A stretch of 14,513 bases of DNA. It comes from Daldinia sp. FL1419 (taxonomy: Eukaryota > Ascomycota > Sordariomycetes > Xylariales > Hypoxylaceae). Numbering within the stretch: position 1 is the stretch's first letter; each line of letters begins with the position of its first letter. Shown here piece by piece: positions 1 through 7,834 of this stretch. The notes under the pieces were generated by a model. That model was not told where the DNA came from. It saw only the letters and a program-made list of their open reading frames with translations, and made no database searches. The translations under genes and the position numbers were made by a program. The stretch covers positions 1 to 14,513 of the forward strand of contig MU623713.1 of the NCBI GenBank assembly GCA_025201765.1, in the 5' to 3' direction.

Positions 1-225
1 ATAAAATAAATAAAAAAATATAAATTTAAAATAATATTAATATCTTACATTTTTATAAATTATAATATCAATTATTTATTTTGATTTTAAAAAATAATAT
101 CTATATTATTAATATTATAATATTCTTTTTAATATATCTTTATTTTTTAATCCAATATTTTATAAAAATAAATTTTAAAGATTTGTAATTTTTATTTATT
201 TTTTAATTTAATAAATTTTATTTTG

Positions 226-260
<35 letters not shown>

Positions 261-595
261 ATATTTATTTAATTATAAATAAACCTTATTACCTTCTAAA
301 ACTTTACAATCTTATTTATTTTTGGATTTTTTAACTTATTTCCTTAATATTAACCCTATTTTCCCTTTTAATTATATAAATATCAAATATTATTATTATC
401 ATATTTAAATAAAGGTATATTAAAAGGTATCTTAATTTTATTTTTAATTATAATATTTTTATTGTTTTATATATATTACTTATTTTTATAAATAAATCAA
501 TTAAATAATTCTTAATTTCTTTTAGTAATATTTTTATTTTATTATTTTTATTTAATATGTATCAAATTATTATTTTATATATTATTATATTTTAT

Positions 596-597
<2 letters not shown>
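1..597. other. AT-rich gene-free DNA, C-retaining on the + strand
   Basis: I see no gene here. The sequence is almost all A and T. The few remaining G:C pairs mostly carry their C on the + strand, for example the C-rich patch at about 285-370. This fits G-to-A loss on the + strand. The only distinct structure is the dinucleotide run at 229-257. A 63-codon frame beginning at 557 runs through the following microsatellite and is not considered a gene. Confidence 0.6.
229..257. repeat. (TA)n microsatellite, about 14 units
   Basis: An uninterrupted alternating TA run. It is the longest pure dinucleotide tract in the window and lies in otherwise featureless AT-rich DNA. It is self-complementary and could form a cruciform, but no function is implied. 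Confidence 0.95.
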
Positions 598-639
<42 letters not shown>

Positions 640-642
640 TTA
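598..642. repeat. (TTTA)n microsatellite, about 11 units
   Basis: A tetranucleotide run that forms the 3' tail of element copy A when read on the minus strand as (TAAA)n. It is much longer than the tails of copies B (about 5624-5640) and C (about 10471-10489), which suggests slippage expansion after insertion. Confidence 0.9.
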
Positions 643-763
643 CTATTCCAATTTACCTAAATTATGTTATAGGTATCTGATCCATTTTTTAGTATTTGTT
701 CCGGATAGGAATTATATTCTGGAAAAAACCTACCTATTATTTATTTAAATATATTATATTATT
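598..763 (-). mobile_element. LINE/SINE 3'-end fragment, copy A (severely 5'-truncated)
   Basis: A (TTTA)n run at about 598-642 is followed by a roughly 120-bp unit. That unit recurs at 5641-5760 (copy B) and 10488-10610 (copy C) with mainly C/T and G/A differences. Shared landmarks are ATTTACCTA, ACAGGTATC or AGGTATC, TCCAT, TATTTGTTC and GGAAAAAACCTA. Read on the minus strand, the unit ends in a TAAA microsatellite tail, as many non-LTR retrotransposons and their SINEs do. The orientation is therefore minus, with the 5' end near 763. Similarity to B stops near 763. A possible TTATATTATT duplication (592-601 and 754-763) cannot be trusted, because copy B carries the same bases inside the element. 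Confidence 0.6.
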
Positions 764-1273
764 AACAGAGATGTGAAGTCATTTATATATATTTATATTT
801 TGTACAAATTGCACATACCCTGGCCCTCCCTTAAATAATTTTTTTATAATATATTAATATTTTTATTATTTAAAATATTCTGAAAATTGCAAGCAATTTA
901 AGCTAAGAAAACTTTGCAAGCAAAGGCTTAGTTAATAAATTGAAAATCGATGCTATATAACAATTTTATTTGGAATTGGTATGTATTACAGAATAATAAA
1001 TTAAAATTACAAATTTATTGAATTAATTGATATATTTTATATAATTAATTTTGGAAATGTTAATTTTTTAATTTATTAATATTTTATTATAAAATATTTA
1101 ATTTAAAAGGAATATTAAATATTAAATCTTAAAGCTTTTTTATTTTAGAAATAGTTATATATGTTAAGTTAGGGGATAAATTTTATTTCTAAAATATTTA
1201 ATATTATTTTATTATATATAATATTTTTAATTTTATAAATTAAAATAATAAAAATAATAATAATAAAAAATTA
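764..1273. other. gene-free spacer with a few GC-bearing patches
   Basis: There is no reading frame worth calling. Less eroded patches lie at 806-832 (containing TGGCCCTCCC) and 881-960 (the paired hairpins). The rest is A/T sequence with both C and G retained at low level, so mutation polarity is less clear here than elsewhere. Confidence 0.55.
884..925. other. twin hairpins with a shared TTGCAAGCAA core
   Basis: Two perfect inverted repeats lie 12 bases apart. The first is at 884-899, stem AAATTGC/GCAATTT with an AA loop. The second is at 912-925, stem CTTTGC/GCAAAG with an AA loop. Both share the ten-base core TTGCAAGCAA. An additional outer pairing, CTAAG (903-907) with CTTAG (927-931), brackets the second one. 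They could be binding sites or the subterminal part of a DNA transposon. No matching terminal repeat or second copy was found in the window, so their nature is unknown. Confidence 0.5.
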
Positions 1274-1466
1274 GAAATTGTGGGAATATTAGTCATGTGA
1301 TTTGGTGGTGGTACAAGACCCACTTTAATCCTGTATATAAACACGTATTCTGATCGTACGATCAGAATACGTACTTATCTTTCAACAACTACTTTTTACT
1401 GAATTGATCTGAATACCCTCACTTTTACTATTATATGCAATGGTACCTTATCCATCCAACAGAAAT
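1274..1466 (+). mobile_element. solo LTR of a Copia-type retrotransposon with 5-bp target-site duplication
   Basis: The LTR runs from 1279 (TGTGGGA) to 1461 (TCCAACA), 183 bp. It begins TG and ends CA. The termini are imperfect inverted repeats: TGTGGGA against TGTTGGA, six of seven matching. It is flanked by a perfect 5-bp direct repeat, GAAAT, at 1274-1278 and 1462-1466. Inside are a TATA box at 1334-1341 and a 30-bp palindrome at 1343-1372. These are the marks of a Ty1/Copia-like LTR in forward orientation. No second LTR or internal region lies between the duplications, so this is a solo LTR left by LTR-LTR recombination. It keeps far more G+C than its surroundings, so it either arrived late or is too short and scarce to be heavily mutated. 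The family name is inferred from the ends only. Confidence 0.72.
1334..1372 (+). promoter_or_regulatory. LTR promoter: TATA box followed by a 30-bp perfect palindrome
   Basis: TATATAAA at 1334-1341 is separated by one base from a perfect palindrome at 1343-1372. Each arm is ACGTATTCTGATCGT, with the axis between 1357 and 1358. The position suits a core promoter with an adjacent dyad element, which could act as a protein site on DNA or as a stem-loop at the start of the LTR RNA. A shorter dyad with the same TTCTGATC/GATCAGAA core sits behind a TATA-like sequence at 4422-4445. Confidence 0.6.
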
Positions 1467-1556
1467 ATTGGTAATTAATATCTTTAATGTTATATTTAAT
1501 ATATAATTAAAAAATGGAATTATTATTTCATTTTTAATATAATATAATTCTGGATT

Positions 1557-1579
1557 ACCCCCTTCTTTAATAAGGGGGT
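1557..1579. other. GC-rich stem-loop
   Basis: ACCCCCTT (1557-1564) pairs with AAGGGGGT (1572-1579) around the 7-base loop CTTTAAT. It stands out because five consecutive C and five consecutive G survive in DNA that is otherwise A/T. There is no T-tract or gene context to call it a terminator. Confidence 0.55.
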
Positions 1580-1849
1580 TAAACTTATTAAAATTTAAAT
1601 TGGATAATTGTAGCAAATTATTATTAAAGTAAAAGAAATGTGTTTTATAATATAATAAAAGGTATTTATATTGGTTAAACCATTTTTATTGGATGGTAAG
1701 TTTTAATAGGAATATAAGAAATAATTAGAGTTATAATAATGAAGTTAGGTTAGAGAAATAATGGGTAGGTTTTTTTTAAAATATATTTATTATTTAAAAT
1801 AAATATTAAAAAATAAATTAGATATTTATATTAAATTTAAATAATATGG

Positions 1850-1850
<1 letters not shown>

Positions 1851-1887
<37 letters not shown>

Positions 1888-1912
1888 TAATAATAATAAT
1901 AATAATAATAAT
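1851..1912. repeat. (AAT)n microsatellite, about 20 units
   Basis: A run of ATA/AAT triplets with a single interruption near 1885 (ATGATA). It is pure slippage-type repeat in gene-free DNA. Confidence 0.95.
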
Positions 1913-2686
1913 TTTGGATTAATATATTTGGTTAAAAATATTAATATTATAGGAAATAATTTATAATTAATGTTGAAAATCACGGAATATTTAATGTTGA
2001 AATTGTGTATTAATAGGATATAATATAATAACGTCCAATTTAATTGGTAGTTGAGGAAGTATTTTATATAAAGTGGTAATATTTCGAAAAAAGTAGCAAA
2101 TATAGCCCTTATATTGGTATTATTAATTTTGAAATTAAAATAATTTTTAGGGGAAAAAAGGTATATATTGTTAAATATTATATATCCATTTTATTTTCAA
2201 TTATAATAATATTAATAAATATTATTTTTAAGGTTTATATTAAATTATTTTTTAAAATAATAATAATATTAATATTAAATGTTATTTTTAAAGGCATATA
2301 AGAGAGTAGTAATATATTAAATATTATTTTGGATAAAAGCAAATTTATTATTAGGTTTGTAAGGGATAGGGAAAGGTGTGTATAATAATGGAAATAATTA
2401 ATTTAGAAGAATATTGGTTAAGATTATAAAATACCTAATAAATGTTTTATTAATTGAATTAAAGTATTAATTTTAATTAATTAATATATTATTAAATATA
2501 TTTTTGAATATTGGAAGTTGGTGATATTTATTAGGTATGTCCTTGTAACTTTGGAGGATTAATATCGGCCATAATATAGATAGATATAATTGGGAATAAT
2601 TATTTAAATAGAGTTAGCTTAAAATGTTATTAGGTAATATTTACTTAATAATTTAATTTAATTAATAATTTATATAGGTTAATTTT

Positions 2687-2808
2687 GGGGGTAAAGGGGG
2701 TAAGGGGGTTGGATATGAGGGCATTATTTATTTAAAAGTTAGCTGGGAGGGCTAAGGGGTCAGTTGGGGGGTTAGTTAGGGGAGGTTAGGGGGGTTACCT
2801 GGGGGAGG
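2687..2808 (+). other. cluster of guanine runs (potential G-quadruplex region)
   Basis: About ten runs of three or more G lie on the + strand: 2687-2691, 2696-2700, 2704-2708, 2719-2721, 2745-2747, 2749-2751, 2756-2759, 2766-2771, 2779-2782, 2789-2794 and 2801-2805. Most loops are 1-7 bases, which satisfies the usual pattern for quadruplex formation more than once. The complementary strand reads as proline-rich in the inferred relic ORF, so the G-runs may simply be CCC/CCN codons seen from the other side. Confidence 0.7.
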
Positions 2809-2834
2809 CTAAATAAGGTTGAAAGAATCTGATA

Positions 2835-2912
2835 AGATTTAATAAAAGATTTAATAAAAGACTTAATAAGAGATTTGATAAAAGACCTGATAAAAGATTT
2901 AATAAGAGATTG
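2835..2912. repeat. 12-bp tandem repeat, about 6.5 units
   Basis: Units of consensus AGATTTAATAAA start at 2835, 2847, 2859, 2871, 2883 and 2895, with a partial seventh at 2907. Every difference between units is a transition (C/T or A/G). Twelve bases equal four codons, so the array is frame-preserving. On the minus strand it can be read as a tetrapeptide repeat of the type (F/S)-Y-Q-(I/V), in which Q appears as CAG or CAA in two units and as TAA in most of the others. See the relic ORF at 2665-3015. Confidence 0.9.
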
Positions 2913-3166
2913 GCCACGATATTGTATATGGCTTGGTGTGTAATATCAAAAGTGGGGTCCAAAAAGCTGTAAAAGGGAGAAACATTAGTTTGGCTTAGGG
3001 GCGGGGAAAGTTGATATATATATTTAATTAAAATATACAGATTGTATTAATCTTATATATTTATTAATCTGATTAACAGGTAGTAGTTAAAATAGGCTAA
3101 TAAAATCTTATAAAAGTTTTTAAGGCCTTTAAGGTTTTTGATTGATTAGTGATGGTTATATAACTT

Positions 3167-3187
3167 ATATGCCTTAATATGGCATAT
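3167..3187. other. stem-loop ATATGCC/GGCATAT
   Basis: Seven-base perfect arms at 3167-3173 and 3181-3187 around a 7-base loop. It is one of several short inverted repeats that keep G:C pairs. Without gene context it cannot be called a terminator. Confidence 0.4.
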
Positions 3188-3754
3188 TACAACCAAAAAG
3201 TACCTATATATCTAATATTATATAAGAATAAGTTTCTTACTTTTTTATTTCTTAAATAACTTTCTTTTTTAAATAACTTTAATATATTAATTTCACCCTT
3301 ATTATTATTTATTTTATTATTATTTTATTTTTATTTTATATATATACCTCCTAATATTAATTAATATTATTAAATAGTTAATAATATAAATTAATAAGGT
3401 TAAAAAAAATATTATTATAATAATATAAATGATATTAATACCACATTTCTAATTACTTTTATAATAAATAGTTGTTATTTAATATTATTTAACTTCTAAG
3501 ATATATATCTTCTTAAATCCTTATTTATATTATTACACTTATCTTTAACATTAATTCCTATAATATCTTAATTAAAAAATTTAATATAAATATAGGCCCA
3601 TATTTTATTTAATAATATAAATTTTATTTAAATAGAAAATATAAATATATTTTATAAATTGATAAAATATTTACCTATTTAAAACCTAATATTCTTTAAT
3701 TAGTTTAATTATAGAATTATAAGATGGATAAATATCGTCCCTATATTAATAATC

Positions 3755-3776
3755 CCCAAGTAAAAAACAACTTGGG
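3755..3776. other. stem-loop CCCAAGT/ACTTGGG
   Basis: Seven-base perfect arms at 3755-3761 and 3770-3776 around an 8-base A-rich loop, in strongly AT-rich surroundings. The function is unknown. Confidence 0.4.
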
Positions 3777-4169
3777 TATTATGGGTTTTAAAAGATATTG
3801 AAATTATAAATCTAAATATTTTATATATATATATACCTAATAAAATATTAGTTAAATATAAAGAATATTTTAGGGGATTTATAATAAATAATTTTATTAA
3901 TATATTGAAATTAATTTAGATTATTTTATAAATAATATTAATATAAAGAAATATTTATTTAAAGAAATTAAATATTAATTATTTAAAAGTATTTAATAAT
4001 TTTGTATTTATAGATAAATTATTAATATAAAATTTGAATAAATTAGAAATTATAAAATAAAGATGATTTAATATATTAATATAGAAAATATTAATAATTA
4101 ATATTAAAAGAGGGTTAATATATTCTGGTACATAACCTACTAATTAAATAACAATTCTATTATAATAAT

Positions 4170-4322
4170 TGTTGGATTAATAAGCCTAAAAAATAGCGTG
4201 GAAAAATTCTCTCCCTTACAACAATTCCATAAAAAGCCTCACTGCTCTATTCTAGAATTCTAATAATAATAATAACAACTTAAATTCTACAATCATAATT
4301 TTTCCCTATGTATTGTGTGACA
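4170..4322 (+). mobile_element. possible second solo LTR (boundaries uncertain)
   Basis: The stretch starts TGTTGGATT at 4170, a Copia-like LTR start, and keeps more G+C than its surroundings. Two ends are possible. One is CA at 4290-4291, where AATTCTACA mirrors the start imperfectly and the flanks are ATAAT against ATCAT. The other is CA at 4321-4322, where the flanks ATAAT (4165-4169 and 4323-4327) match perfectly but the terminal repeat is poor. ATAAT is a common word in this DNA, so the duplication could be chance. The TATA-plus-dyad at 4422-4445 lies outside both choices. Confidence 0.25.
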
Positions 4323-4421
4323 ATAATCTATGTCTTTCTTATTTCATTAGTTACACCATAATCCTGACTGACCAATTAGCTCCCAGAGAAATCTCCCGTA
4401 ATTTCGGATGTTTTCAGTTGC

Positions 4422-4445
4422 TATATAATAATTTCTGATCAGAAA
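4422..4445 (+). promoter_or_regulatory. TATA-like sequence plus 14-bp palindrome
   Basis: TATATAATAA at 4422-4431 is followed directly by the perfect palindrome TTTCTGATCAGAAA at 4432-4445. The layout (TATA, then a TTCTGATC/GATCAGAA dyad) repeats that of the solo LTR promoter at 1334-1372. It lies in a less eroded patch (about 4370-4460). It may be the promoter part of another degraded LTR whose ends are lost. Confidence 0.4.
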
Positions 4446-4564
4446 CACATATAACATATTTCAAAAAATTATGAATTTAGTTAAGTTTCAAATAATATTA
4501 ATTATTAATATTTTTAGGTGGTTTTTGAATTAATATAATAAATTAAAGTGGGTTTGAATTTTGA

Positions 4565-4640
4565 TATACCCCATGCACGCACCTATGACTTCCCATGGCA
4601 TACAGCTTTGAACCGCACTTTTTCAATTGAACAAGAATTT
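4565..4640. other. small GC-bearing islet of unknown origin
   Basis: This patch retains CpG-containing words (GCACGCACC, CCGCAC) and the palindrome CCATGG, unlike the DNA on either side. I recognise no gene, tRNA or repeat end in it. Its reverse complement contains a GGTTCAAA word slightly like a Pol III B box, but no convincing A box, so no RNA gene is called. Confidence 0.4.
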
Positions 4641-4704
4641 ATATTAATAAAATCCCCCTATAAATTATTTAACCAAAATATTGAATAAAAACTTTAATTA
4701 CTAT

Positions 4705-4755
4705 TAAACAAAAGTTTTAATTAAACAAAAGCTTTAATTAAACAAAAACTCTAAT
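4705..4755. repeat. 17-bp tandem repeat, three units
   Basis: Three head-to-tail units of TAAACAAAAGTTTTAAT (4705-4721, 4722-4738, 4739-4755) that differ at a few positions. The same word appears singly, in less changed form with CAGGAGC, throughout the larger array, so this is a local amplification of one building block. Confidence 0.85.
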
Positions 4756-5229
4756 AGTAATCTAGGTGTAAGGTAATTATATACTGAAGAAGGTATTTAA
4801 ATAATCAAATAAAAGGTTAATTAATAAAAATAATTACTGGCACTTAAAAAATAAAATAAACAATATATTCAATAAGAAAACAAATTCATAAATTATTATA
4901 TAAGATATAAAAAAATGTGATAATCCTATAAAACTTAATCTAATCAAACAAGAAAATAATTTCTAAAGGCCTATTTATATTGAACAAAAACTCTAATAGT
5001 TCCTATATTTCAACTACCTTATAATAAATCAAAGGCTTAAATAAAATAAAATATATAAAGTGATTATATTTTAAAAAAGATATTATAATAATTAAATAGA
5101 ATAATTAATAAAGGTAATTATTTAGAAATGGTAACACATTCCTATAAGGTCATATTCAATAAAAGGATAAAAAATATATATTATTTATATAAAATTCTAT
5201 AAAAAAACTAATAATTTTACGCTTGAGAA

Positions 5230-5365
5230 CTTAAGCTGATCAGATAAGAAAAACAACTCTTAAAAGCCTATTTATATCTAAAAAATTTGTGGAAACTTTA
5301 AAAGGGTTTATTCTATAGAAGCTAATAAAGTTTTACAAAATAACTTTAATTACATAATTATATTA
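5230..5365. repeat. higher-order 130-bp repeat, copy 1
   Basis: A block starting with the GATCAGATAAGAAAA word and running through GTGGAAACTTTAAAAGGG, TTCTATAGAA and TTTAATTACATAATTAT. It recurs at 7095-7225 and 7835-7957 with the same order of words and mainly transition differences. A partial and more diverged copy is visible near 6930-7035. Confidence 0.65.
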
Positions 5366-5609
5366 CCTTAATTCACTATAATAAAGAATTTAATTTAATT
5401 AAATAAGAATTAACTCTTAAGGACTTATATATTAAACAGGAATTCTAATAACTAAACACATAGTAATTATATCCTAAAAAAGATAATAAATTAATTAGAT
5501 AAAAAACTAATAAAAATAATTATTTGCAATAGTAACTAACATTCAAAATAAAAAAGATAATATATTCAATTAAAGACAAAATCATAAACTATCATAAAAA
5601 ACTATAAGA

Positions 5610-6033
5610 AAAACTAAATATTTTTTTTATTTATTTATTACTACCCCGATTTACCTAGAATATATTACAGGTATCTGGTCCATCTTTTGGTATTTGTTCT
5701 AGGTAGGAACTGTATTCCGGAAAAAACCTATCTATTACCTATCCAAATAAATTATATTATTATAATTTTAGCTTTATTTTATATTTTTATTAAAATTTAT
5801 TTTTTAATAAAAATAATTAAATTTTAATATGGAAAAATATTTTATATATTATAATATTTGAATTATATAAAGTGGTATGGCAGTAGCCCGGGTATGGAGT
5901 AATAACGAAATCCAAGATGGCTTTATTATTTTCTTTAATAATTAATAAAAGCGTTGCTGCATTGCAAAGAGGTTGTTCCGGGGGAGGGCTGGGGTGTATG
6001 CGGTCTGTGCAGGGTATAAATAAAACTAAATAT
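5610..6033 (-). mobile_element. LINE/SINE-like element, copy B, with 12-bp target-site duplication
   Basis: The element occupies 5622-6021 (400 bp). It is flanked by a perfect 12-bp direct repeat, AAAACTAAATAT, at 5610-5621 and 6022-6033. The left edge is a T-rich/TTTA run, which on the minus strand is a TAAA-type 3' tail. The 5' end is therefore at 6021. Copy C matches it over almost its full length, and copy A over the last 120 bp. Variable 5' truncation with a common 3' tail is typical of target-primed reverse transcription. On the minus strand the 5' part (about 6018-5820) is open for roughly 63 codons and contains the peptide ILDFVI, loosely like the C-terminal motif of some fungal LINE polyproteins. 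That link is weak, and a SINE is equally possible. The 5' 145 bp is still GC-rich. The element interrupts the satellite array, so it is younger than the array. Confidence 0.78.
5706..5718 (-). other. conserved stem-loop in the element 3' end
   Basis: GGAA (5706-5709) pairs with TTCC (5715-5718) around a 5-base loop. The same pairing is kept in copy C and nearly kept in copy A (TTCT). A stem-loop near the 3' end is where many LINE reverse transcriptases recognise their RNA. This is suggestive only because the stem is short. Confidence 0.3.
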
Positions 6034-7094
6034 ATTAATAATAATAAATTTGACTTAATTAAACAAAAGTTACTAGTTAAAGGTTTATATATTAAACAAA
6101 AATTCTATTAATTCCTGTAGAATATCTCTTACAATTCAGCTACTCCATAATAAATTATATCCTGGAAAAGGTATTAAAATAAATAAATAAAAAGATAATA
6201 TATTTAATAAAAAAGAGAAATCATGAACTATTATAAAAAATTATATAAAAGGTAATACTTAAAGAACTTAATTTAATCAAATAAAAATCAACTCTTAAAG
6301 GCCTATATATTAAATAGGAACTTTAATTCAAAATTAATACTACCTATTAAACAAAAGTTTTAATAACTAAATGTAAAATAATTATAACCTAAAGAAAGTA
6401 GGTATTCAAATAATCAAATAAGAAATTAATAGATGTAATTGCTGGTAATAATAATTAACATTCAAAATAATATATTCAACTAATAAAAAGGTTATATACC
6501 ATTATAAAAAATTACAAAAAAAACTAATAATTCTGAAGAATTTGACTTGATTAAATAAAAATCAATTCTTAAGAACCTATATATTATATAAGAGCTTTAA
6601 TTTAAGATTAATATTATCAAATAAGAACTCCAATTTAGGATTAATATTATTTAACAGGAGTTATAATTAAATAGGAGCTTTAATAGTTCTTGTAGGATAT
6701 ACCCTACATTTCAACTAACCCATAACAAGCTAAAGGTTATATAAACTTGAGGATATAAGGTAACTATATTTTAAAAAGGGTATCAAAACAATCAAATAAA
6801 AAAACTAATATATATGGTTATTCAGTAATAATAATACATATTAGGGGTTATAAATAAAAAGAACATATATTATTATATAAAGTTTTATAAAAATAATCTT
6901 AAAAGAACTATAAAAAACTATAAAAAACTTTAATTAATTAAATAAAAAAATAATTCTTAAAGGTTTATTTATATCTAAAAGAATATATATAAATTTTAAA
7001 GAGGGGGGGTTACTCCTATTAAATAATTATACTATTTTGGTTCAATATATTTATATAAAGTTTTATAAAGATGATCTTTATAGAACTATAATGA

Positions 7095-7225
7095 ATTTAA
7101 GTTGATCAGGTAAGAAAATAACTTTTGGAAGCCTACTTATATTTTAAAAAGCTTATAGAAATTTTAAAAGGGTTGATTTTATAGAAATAAATAGGGTTTT
7201 GTAAGATAACTTTAATTATATAATT
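7095..7225. repeat. higher-order 130-bp repeat, copy 2
   Basis: The word order matches the block at 5230-5365: GATCAGGTAAGAAAATAAC, then ATAGAAATTTTAAAAGGG, TTTTATAGAA and TTTAATTATATAATTAT. Differences from copy 1 are mostly C to T and A/G. A pure G7 run at about 7004-7010 lies just upstream in the partial copy. Confidence 0.6.
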
Positions 7226-7834
7226 ATTTAAGATGAAATCCAATATATTATACTAAAACTCTTCTAATAAACTATTATATAAAATTAATAAAAAATTAAT
7301 AATAATTAATAAAAACTAATAAGAATTAATAAGATGATTAATAAGTTAATAAAGGGTAAAAAATTATATTAAAATTTTAAAATTTAAGAAAATATTTATA
7401 ATTAAGTATATTCTTATTTAAATTAATTAAATAGGAAAATAATTTATGTATATTAAATTTAAATTTTAATAATTTTTTTAAAAGATGTCCTAACCTTACA
7501 TTTTTATTATATAAAATTTTATGATTTTAAAAATTAATAATTTTATATTTAAAAACTTAAGTTAATTAAATAAGAAAATAATTTTTAGAAATTTATTTAT
7601 ATTAAATAGGAGCTTTAATAACTCTTATAAAATATGCTTTACAATTTTATTATATAAAGTTTTATAGAAAAACTAATAATTAGATATATTTTAATTTGAG
7701 TTAATTAAATAGGAAAATAATTTCTAAAGGTTTATTTATATTGAATAGGAGTTTTAATAGTTTTTATAGGATATGTCCTGCATTTTATTGTACAAATCTT
7801 TATAAAAAATTGATAATTTTATATTTAGGAATAT

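Larger units (their letters stand above)
1467..2680. other. gene-free G-retaining, C-poor DNA
   Basis: I see no gene. The + strand keeps many GG and GGG but few C, as expected if C was converted to T on this strand over a long tract. Contained structures are the stem-loop at 1557-1579 and the trinucleotide run at 1851-1912. A 61-codon minus frame (1431-1616) starts in this region and runs into the LTR, so it is not a gene. Confidence 0.55.
2665..3015 (-). pseudogene. decayed low-complexity ORF (gag-like in composition), unrecognised
   Basis: Read on the minus strand in the frame with ATG at 2985-2983, the sequence gives a hydrophobic start, then the tetrapeptide repeat over 2835-2912, then a proline/glutamine/threonine-rich tail with segments such as PPPGNPPNLP and a run of TPQLTP type. 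All in-frame stops I found here are TAA or TAG, none TGA, as expected if CAA or CAG codons became TAA or TAG by C-to-T change. In the tandem units the same codon position holds CAG or CAA in two units and TAA in the others, which is an internal control. A neighbouring minus frame is also protein-like, with stops explainable as TGG to TAA or TGA, so the frame is not certain. A transposon gag or another repetitive protein are both possible. No domain was recognised. Confidence 0.38.
3016..4130. other. gene-free AT-rich DNA with a polarity change near 3190
   Basis: I see no gene. Up to about 3190 the + strand is G-retaining. From about 3200 to 3740 it is C-retaining (TTACCTCC-like patches, few G), and from about 3770 to 4130 mostly G-retaining again. 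Two short GC-bearing stem-loops are listed separately (3167-3187 and 3755-3776). Confidence 0.5.
4660..5609. repeat. degenerate satellite-like array, left part
   Basis: The left part of an irregular array built from recurring words. One is TAAACAGGAGCTTTAATAG with variants (4705, 4722, 4739, 4981, 5433). The other is a block like GATCAGATAAGAAAA...CTCTTAAAAGCC...TTATAT (near 4940, 5237 and 5390). Spacing between blocks varies from about 160 to 300 bp. Copies differ mainly by C/T and A/G changes and small indels. The array resumes after the inserted element at 5622-6021 and continues to about 7957. Confidence 0.7.

Noticed and set aside
557..748. 63-codon + strand open frame
   Set aside because: It is mostly the translation of the (TTTA)n run and the tail of a minus-oriented retroelement. 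There is no coding signal.
806..832. GCACATACCCTGGCCCTCCC resembles the reverse complement of the GC-rich 5' end of element B
   Set aside because: The match is about 20 bases with gaps and does not extend, so it is not enough to call a fourth copy.
1431..1616. 61-codon minus-strand open frame
   Set aside because: It overlaps the end of the solo LTR and its target-site duplication, so it spans an insertion boundary and is not a gene.
2776..2794. TTAGGGG and TTAGGGGGG words resembling fungal telomere repeat
   Set aside because: There are only two imperfect words, spacing is irregular, and C-to-T change of GGTCA-type sequence would make TTAGG by itself. It is not a telomeric tract.
5917..6111. 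64-codon + strand open frame with a GC-rich middle
   Set aside because: It crosses the element B boundary and 12-bp duplication into the satellite array. It is antisense to the element.
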